Below are positions 56,784-64,000 of a stretch of 64,000 bases of DNA, in pieces (the first letter of the stretch is position 1; the number at the start of each line of letters is the position of its first letter). The position numbers and the translations under genes are program-made. This stretch comes from Gnetum montanum (Eukaryota > Streptophyta > Gnetopsida > Gnetales > Gnetaceae): NCBI GenBank assembly GCA_015680685.1, contig MNCI01006016.1, positions 408,902 to 472,901 on the forward strand. Direction: 5' to 3'. The notes below the pieces were generated by a model. It searched no databases, had not been told where the DNA came from, and saw only the letters and a program-made list of their open reading frames with translations.

Positions 56784-59110
56784 ATGTCTTCTTCTCACAG
56801 GAGTGCTTCTCCACCCAAGACTGATAAAGTTTATTTGCCAAAGCCTCAATAGTATTGAATTATATACACTCATCCTAATGAGTATGTGCCAAACTTCACC
56901 TTCATCCTACACCGGGATGAATAGCTGCATTAACGTGACATGGAGGGAAACATTATGTTGTCACCCAATTGTGCTACTCCTGTAATTCTCTATCAAATGC
57001 TTGCATGATATGGACTTCAAGATCACCATGGGAGTATATTATGGGAGTATAGTGAAACACAATGTCTATGGTACTAATAGCTAGAGCAGCACTATGAATT
57101 TTTGAAGGGAAAAGGGCTTAATGATTCTCCATTCCTGTTGTACCAACAAGCTAGTATCAAGCCATTCTCTAGGTGTTTTCCATTCAATGAAACTCCTCTC
57201 TTTGACTTTGGTGATGGAGCTAAAAACTAGAACTTGCACTCCACAGTTCACAATCTTGATTTTGGTAACAAGGGATCCAATGACAAAGAAGGATCCAAAG
57301 GAGAAAGTTAGGACAAGGATGTAGACAAGAAGCAAGATCATGATCATGCTCATGATCACTGAAGAGTTGGTAGTAGGCACCATGATGGTGCTAGTTCTCT
57401 TTCTTCTTCTCCTTCATCATATTCTTCTTTTTCTAGCTCTGACCGTGACCATAGAAGGTGAGACCATGATGGAGGTGACCAAAATAACCAAAGGGACCAT
57501 TAGGACAAACAAGAACAAGGGTGCAAAGATTTAAGAGAGGCACATTTCCATGAACAAAGGGGTAGTAGAGGGCATCATAGGTACCATGATCAAGGCCTTG
57601 ATGAGCCTCTATTTGCTACTTGAGGTATGCTTAACATTGCAAAGGTAGTCAAAATTCCAACAAGGCATGTGAAAGATAGTTAAATCAAATGGTTAAACAT
57701 GAACAATATTCCTCGATTTGAAGGAGAATATAACCCTAATCTACAGAATCATCTTCAAGCTTTCCAAGATGCATCTGCCTTGAAAAACATAGAGAAAAAG
57801 TGGCATAAATTGATTTTTTCCCTAGGACACTCATCAAAGAAGCAAAAAACTGATATCAGTCCTTAGAGCCAAAATCTATCAGATAATGAAGTACCATGCT
57901 TGAGTTGTTCAATGATAAGTATCAAATGTACTCCAGAGTGTTGAACTTAAGGAAGCAAATTCAAGGGTGGAAACAAGGAACACATGAACCTTTGGATGTT
58001 GCCATTGGCCAATACTATGCCTTAATGCATAAATGTCCTAGCCATGGTTATTCTAAATTGGTTCAACTTCACCACATTGTAGATGGGCTTTGTAATGAAA
58101 CGATGAAAACCCTTGATCTCTATGCCCAAGGGTAATTGTCAGAACTAAGTGCATGATAGTTACAAAGATTAGAAAAGTAGGTAGCTAAAGAGGAGAACAA
58201 ATTAAGAAAAAGAGAAAGTGCATAATAGTATAATCGTGATCCTTCCATTCGCAAGAGGGAGGTTCAATTTTGCGACAATGAGGATGAGTCTATATTTGAT
58301 GAGGAGATGCATAAGAAAATCTTACCACTCCAAAAACTCCAATCTAAACTTATAGCCAAGGTTGATTAGTTAAGGGACTCAATGGATAACAAATTCCAAG
58401 CTATTCTCAAAATTGCAAAAGAATCCAAAGAAAAAAGGATTGAGCGTAAGCACAGGAGGTGCAAGGAAGTTGAATGCGCATATTACAAAGGTAAGGGCAA
58501 GATTCCTACAATAGAATAGGTTGTGGATAGTGAATCAGATGATAATCATGGGTGTGACATCTATCAGTATAAACATCCTAAGGAATGTTGTGCTATTGTG
58601 TCATATCTACAGGAGTCTAGGATGTATGCCTTACATCCATGACTAATACAAAGGAAAACATCTAGAAGGTTACCTTACCCTTAAGGTAATCTCAAGAAAT
58701 TCCATCAACAATAATCATATTATCTAAGTGGAGCTCCACCATAACCATATGAATAGTATCAATAGTGGCTACCACTGCCAAGGTAACAATGCCCTTTCTG
58801 ACAACCTAATCCATATGGTTACTACATTCAGCAACCCATGTCTCCACGTGACTCCTCTAGCCATGTTTCTGATTGCCAACCTCACTACCACCCTTCAGAT
58901 TATTATCAAGCTCATTTGCCACATGAAAGAAGGGATACCACCCCTTACCCTTATCCTCCTCTTGTCCCTGCACATACTCCTCCTCTAGTTGCATAGCTAC
59001 CAACTACTCCACCTATATATGATGAATTACCAACTCAAACATAAAAATGTAATGCTATGATGGCTATTAATCTGCAACCAAATCATCAATCAGAGGGGTC
59101 AAATGCCTGA
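56784..59110 (+). pseudogene. gag and linker of copy 5
   Basis: ATG at 56784 (M-S-S-S-H-R-S-A-S-P-P-K). The gag core about 57640-58140 reads I-P-R-F-E-G-E-Y, F-Q-D-A, M-L-E-L-F-N-D-K-Y-Q-M-Y-S-R-V and Q-I-Q-G-W-K-Q-G. The knuckle-like C-D-I-Y-Q-Y-K-H-P-K-E-C-C is at about 58555-58595, then a tyrosine/proline-rich linker to about 59000. Stops throughout. Confidence 0.75.
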
Positions 59111-59149
59111 TAAAAAAAAGACCTTTCTTTCGACCCCATAGGCCATAGG

Positions 59150-59830
59150 GATTGATCTTAGGACATGCCAACATCTCATCTATATTGACCTAGCCATGAA
59201 GCCAAAACAACAGCCACAGAGGTGGTTAAACCCCAAATTGAAGCAAATTGTCAAGGAGGAAATCAAACAACTCTTCAAGGTGGGGTTCATCTATCCCATT
59301 GTGAATAGCAAGTGGGTTAGCTCACTTGTAATTGTGCCAAATAAAGATGGCAAGTGGTGGATCTGCATTGATTTTAGGTTGCTGAATATGGCAACATTCA
59401 AAGATCATTTTTCATTGCCATTTGTTGACCAGGTGCTCGACACCATATCTGGGCATTGCTACTACCACTTTCTAGAAGGTTACAGTGGCTATAATCAAAT
59501 TCAAATTACATTATAAGACTAAGAAAAGACAAAGTTCACGAGTCCCTGGGGGACTTTTGCATATCACAAGATGTCGTTTGGTCTATACAATGCTCCTACC
59601 ACATTCCAACACCTAGTCTTGATCATTTTTCAATAATAGATTGGTAGTGGTGTAGAAGTCTTCATGGATAACTTCTCCACCTATGGAGCTACATTTGAGC
59701 AAGCCTTGACCACCTTGACTAAGTGCTGAAATGGTGTGTTGAAATCAACTTATGACTCAATTGATAGAAGAGTCACCTTATGGTCCAAGAGGGCATTGTA
59801 CTGGGGCACAAAATATTGTAAGAAAGAATT
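59150..59830 (+). pseudogene. Reverse transcriptase of copy 5; protease deleted upstream
   Basis: The linker (R-P-F-F-R-P near 59125) runs within about 60 bases into the RT lead-in (K-P-K-Q-Q-P-Q-R-W at 59196), whereas copy 1 has about 1.1 kb there, so the protease and spacer are deleted. RT has W-V-S-S-L-V-I-V-P-N-K-D-G-K-W, F-A-Y-H-K-M-S-F-G-L-Y-N-A-P-T-T-F-Q and F-M-D-N-F-S, with the second catalytic aspartate changed to N. Confidence 0.85.
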
Positions 59831-60640
59831 AAGATGAACCTTGAGGAAATAAGGATCATCCAAGGAATAACCTACTAGCCAGAAATAATTAAAGATGTTC
59901 AGTCATTCCTTAGACATACTACCTACTACCAATGATTCATCGAGAATTTCTCTAAGATCACAAAATCATTGGTTAATCTAACAAAGAAAGATGCTCCCTT
60001 TGTTTGGACCACATAATGTGAAAAAGAATTCCAAGAACTGAAAGAGAAGCTTGTCGAAACTCTCATCATACAAGCACCTGACTAGTTCATACCATTTCAT
60101 ATCATGATAAACACATCAAAGTATGCCTTTAGAGCAATACTAATGTAGTTAAATGATAAGAAATGAGCATACTACATCCACTATGCTAGCTAAAGCATTG
60201 TGGGTGCACAATTGAAATATACCACCATAGAGAAAGAATTAATGGTAATGGTGTTTTCTCTCAAAACGTTTAGGCATTATGTGCTTGGATACAAGGTGTT
60301 TGTGCACACAGATCACAATGCCATATGCTTCCTAATGAACAAATCAATGGTAAGCCCTCATGTCATACAGTGGTTGGTGATATTGTAGGAATTCGATCTT
60401 ATGATGGTAGATTAAAAGGGCACTAAGAATGTGGTCGGTGATCACTTGTCTCGGTTGCGATGGAATGATAATGAAGAAGAAAGCCCACTCTCTGACATGT
60501 TTCTTGAAGAACTCCTCTCTACTAGGGCTATAACTAAACAAATGCCTAATGAAACAAAATGGCATGATAACATTCTCACCTATCTTCTCACTCAAGAGAT
60601 GCCACAAGGGTTGGATTACCAGAAGAAACAACAGTTTCTT
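59831..60640 (+). pseudogene. RT connection and RNase H of copy 5
   Basis: V-Q-S-F-L-R-H-T-T-Y-Y and F-I-E-N-F-S-K-I, then A-Q-L-K-Y-T-T-I-E-K-E-L, H-T-D-H-N-A-I-C-F-L (T-D-H intact) and N-V-V-G-D-H-L-S-R-L-R-W. Stops and frameshifts. Confidence 0.8.
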
Positions 60641-60699
60641 CACTAGGTAAAGCACTTCATGAAAATCAATGGACACCTCTACAAGGTGTACGCTAATGG

Positions 60700-61829
60700 C
60701 CTGGTTCGTTGGTGTTTCCTTGATGCATTCTCCAAGATGCTCATGAAGGTCTTTGTGGAGGACACTATGTTGGAAGATGCATGGCCATTAAAATCCTAAT
60801 GACAAGGTACCACTGGCCAACACTCTTCAAGGATGCTCACCATCATGTTCACTCTTGTGAAAATGCCAACAAGATGGTGGAATAACTACTCAAATGGAGG
60901 GACCTCAACCACTAGAACTCTTTGACATATGAGGAATTGACTTCATGGATCCCAATACACCCATGTCAAATGGAAAGGCATACATCATAGTTGCTATTGA
61001 CTATTATAAAAAATGGGCAGAAGTAGCAGTCATCATCAACTATACGTCTTCTACTACTGCTAAGTTTGTACAACAAAATATTGTAAACAAGTTTAGTACG
61101 CCACGTGCGTTAATTTTTGACAATGGAACTTACTTTACAGGCACTACTTTTCAAAAGCTCATGCAACACTTGTGGGTTGAACATAAATGCACAATACCTT
61201 ACCGTCCCCAAGCTAATGGTCAAGCTGAGGTTACCAATAAGGAAATCATAAGGATACTAACAAGAACTATTAGCAATTATAGGAAGGACTAGAGTAGAAA
61301 ATTCAACGATGCCCTTTGGGCCTACCACTCAACATGGAAACTTCCTATAGGCTACTGTCCCTATGAGCTTATGTATGGACAATTACCAACACTTCCAATC
61401 TAGTATGAACTTCATACACTTTCAATTTCTTGTGATCTTGACCTTAACTTAAGTCTAGCCCAAAAAGAACAACTAATGAATCTCAACCTACTGAACAAAA
61501 ATTGATTAGCAACCCTATCATCTAACAAGTTGCATAAGGCCTATAACAAAAAGCATCATACTGAAACCCCATACATGTACCTCAACAAACTAAGTTCCAA
61601 ATATTGTGGGAAGGACCTTACATCATTTATGAGACTTTTCCTTTTACGACCATGATGAACCATAAATTTGAGAGCTAAAATAAGAAACAACTAGTCAACA
61701 TCCAACAAACTAAACCTTTCCATGAACACAAGCTAGCTAACACAACAACAACCTCATCAGATGGACAACCACACTTCATATTTCAGATCTCCTCCTTTCA
61801 ACTTAGTTATGGGGGAGATGGCCAACCAT
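60700..61829 (+). pseudogene. Integrase of copy 5
   Basis: The N-terminal zinc region is decayed. In the core, F-M-D-P-N-T replaces the D-F-M-G-P stretch. F-D-N-G-T-Y-F-T-G has the second catalytic D, and A-N-G-Q-A-E-V-T-N-K-E retains the third catalytic E. Then R-I-L-T-R-T-I-S, Y-E-L-M-Y-G-Q and a C-terminal region ending near 61829. No chromodomain. Confidence 0.8.
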
Positions 61830-63784
61830 GCTAATTATACAAACAACTCCTCAATTTTTTAACTTGTTTATTTTATACATTTTCTTTTATTTTACACATT
61901 TTTTATTTTACATCTTTTTCTTTTTATTTTATTAATATTTTCTAATTTTTGTTTTACACCATCGTTAGTACATTTGATATTTCTTGAACATTTTACACTT
62001 TCTTTTATATTTTTTTATTTGGTATGATTTTCTAACTTTTTGTTAATAAGTGTCAAGTATATTAGTAATGCGTTACCTAAAGGTGGTGTATACTATTTTT
62101 GTTATTTGATTATTGGTGCTTGGTTTCTGGCTTTGAATTTTGTTACACATAATTAGGACATAGTTTCTTTTTCATGCAATAGGTAGTGAGTCTACAACAT
62201 CCATCCATCCACAAACTCTATGGTTTTCCTTATTTTGGAAAAGTGCAGTCCCTTTTTCATTAATAAAAATTTAATAAATTTATAACTTTCGTAGTTTTTG
62301 GAATTGGGAAGGATTCAAAGGTTTGAACAGGATGTGGCTTCAAGGGGATTTAGTATTCTTTATGTTTTTTTATTTGCCTGGGTGCATGTGTGTTTTCATG
62401 AATTTCTTACCCTTCTGTGTCATCCAATAAGGAAACTTGAATAAGTCCTTACATAGTGTGGTTCTCATTAGAAAAGAAAAAAGAAGATGAGAATTCACCT
62501 TGGACAAAATAAATGCATGTGTCTTAGCAGGGTGTGGTTCCCATTTGAAAAAAAAAATAATGGGAATTCAAAGCACATCCCTTAGACAGAATAAATGGGC
62601 TACAAGCACTAGTTATGGGACTAGTCCTCTTTAACTAAGGTCCTTCCTTACTTCCTATTTCTTCTCTAATAAGGAATGATGGTTATTCTGTGGGAGCACT
62701 CTTGTGTCTCAAGGGATGGATTAGTCCTAGAATGTTGAGGCAAAGTCACTGAACATGGTTGGTTTTGGTCTAGACTAAGAATGGATTCTATCAAGTCATT
62801 TACCCACAAAATTCATAAGGGACTTCCTGTGACTGTAATTAGTAACTCCATTCCACTCTCTCTCTCATCCATCTATGCTTTCCATGTATCACCTCACTAT
62901 CAGTTTCATGTTTTGGTTCAATGTCCTAGTTTGATGTGTCATAAGTCTTAGTTAGTTTCTTCTAGTTTTTTGTACTTAACCTTTTGTAACTGTTAATCAT
63001 CCATGGGACCCATGGACTCTTTGGTTTGAAGTTATGTAAGTGAAAAAAAGATTGTGCCTACTTTGGGGAGGACCCACTTGCATATCTTTTGGTTGGGTTA
63101 GTTAAGTTCTTTACCCTTAGATACTCTTACAATCAAATTCTCTTTTATTTACCCCATCAATGACATCCAATTATACACATCTTCACAATAATTTTTAATG
63201 AATTCCTCTTTTCATTATTATGAATTCATTTTTTAAATATTTCCTTGTGTTAAACATTTTCTGATTTAATTGACTGCTTGTCTATTTTACCCTATTTGTC
63301 AACCTTCCTACTAACACTACTAAAGAAACCAATCTACCACTATCAAACAACTTATCAAGTGTAACCACTAACGAGATAAGACATTTCACCACTACGTATT
63401 ACACATTGCATACTAATTCATGATTCTATTGTGATTGCGCATGGACTAGAAGCGGGACTATCTTTACCAAGGATGATGCAGCAGGATCACACAATGAGGA
63501 CCATTGATGATCGTAGGATCTCTTTTCTCTCTCTCTCATTCTTCTACGAAGAAGTGGCATTGGATGTTAGTGTTATCCAGGATGTTCACTTCTCTTATCA
63601 TGAACATCCCATTTTGTAAAAATTGTACTTCTATGCACTTGGGCACTCTAAGTCTATCTATTTCATCTGAGTCAATTTGTAATGTCAGTCAATAATCCCA
63701 TACATACCCAATATGTTATGTTGTAATAAGCTTGTTCCTCCTCTTCTTCACTTGAGGACAAGTCTTCATTTAGTTGTGGGGGTA
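61830..63784 (+). other. 1.95-kb non-coding region between pol and 3' LTR of copy 5
   Basis: Homologous to 31878-33769 of copy 1 in blocks. It opens with a T-rich stretch. No long frame; 63431-63619 is open for 62 codons without recognisable motifs. Confidence 0.6.
63775..63784 (+). promoter_or_regulatory. Polypurine tract of copy 5
   Basis: TGTGGGGGTA immediately before the LTR start TGATAAATC; the plus-strand primer for reverse transcription. Confidence 0.65.
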
Positions 63785-64000
63785 TGATAAATCACATTTC
63801 ATGTCTGGTCTGACATTGGATATGAGACATTGGAGCTGCGATGTCATGTATGCAATGTCAAGGTCTTGATGTGACATCGAGGTGTATGTCTCAAGTCTAT
63901 AAATACCACACCTAGGCTTCAGTTTTCACAATAATTTTTTGGTCATTCTTAGCCAGAGTAGTCAAGCTCTTCTTATTTTTTTCCTTAGACTTAGAATATT
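63785..64000 (+). repeat. 3' LTR of copy 5 (first 216 bp)
   Basis: Starts TGATAAATCACATTTC, TATA box at 63898-63905, U3 array 63806-63890 with GACATTGGA and GATGTCATG words. Cut by the window end. Confidence 0.85.

Larger units (their letters stand above)
55784..64000 (+). mobile_element. OTA Ty3/gypsy, copy 5, continues past right edge
   Basis: 5' LTR 55784-56624, tRNA-Asp-type PBS, gag, no recognisable protease, RT, RNase H, integrase, a 1.95-kb non-coding region, a clean polypurine tract and the first 216 bases of the 3' LTR. The left flank TTGAC (55779-55783) is the predicted TSD; its partner is outside the window. All frames carry stops. Confidence 0.9.

Overview
The window looks like nuclear DNA from a seed plant with a large, repeat-dense genome; a gymnosperm is plausible but is an inference. 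Only two ordinary host genes can be supported. They face each other. One is the 3' end of a plus-strand vacuolar tethering subunit gene (VPS3/TGFBRAP1-like, 13385-13811). The other is a minus-strand, four-exon polygalacturonase gene (16003-17924) that carries a one-base frameshift in exon 1. Almost everything else is transposable-element sequence in various states of decay.

Layout. 1-13.3 kb: an open RNase H-like retroelement reading frame at the left edge; a Ty1/copia RNase H scrap; minus-strand LINE remnants with a plus-strand LINE reverse-transcriptase scrap among them; a minus-strand Ty1/copia element with both LTRs, internal tandem duplications and a large internal deletion (6170-9562); and a 1.15-kb GC-rich, A-tailed retroposon in perfect 20-bp target-site duplications (10480-11669). 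13.3-18 kb: the two genes. 18-23.7 kb: tandem repeats upstream of the polygalacturonase, a 1.8-kb element with 211-bp terminal inverted repeats (19126-20943), and minisatellite-like sequence.

23.7-64 kb is a pile-up of one family of Ty3/gypsy elements of the Athila/Tat (OTA) type, primed by tRNA-Asp, in five main copies. Copy 1 (+, 23749-34629) is full length with TSD TGTTT and has a related LTR (TSD GGTGT) inserted in its gag. Copy 2 (-, 35019-38492) is truncated. Copy 3 (+, 42957-47163) is truncated. Copy 4 (-, 49205-55117) is truncated. Copy 5 (+, 55784 to beyond the right edge) lacks its protease region. Between them lie two copies of a 1.2-kb repeat module (one split by a solo LTR with TSD ACCTT), a tRNA-Met-primed chromovirus-like fragment, and an older gag fragment. 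All reading frames of these copies are broken by stops and frameshifts, so none looks autonomous.

The most unusual structure is in the LTRs of the OTA family. The downstream LTR body is conserved, but the U3 segment immediately before the TATA box is a CpG-rich array of short palindromic words. The word and the length differ between subfamilies (GATATCGCG-type, TCGATGCATCGA-type, CAACGTTG-type), and the length also differs between the two LTRs of one element. The GC-rich retroposon, whose coiled-coil frame is interrupted by six TAG codons, is the other item that fits no family I recognise. Three assembly gaps are visible: a 457-base run of N at 25830-26286 and single Ns at 21547 and 44227. 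Both single Ns lie between near-identical direct repeats, which suggests unmerged contig ends.
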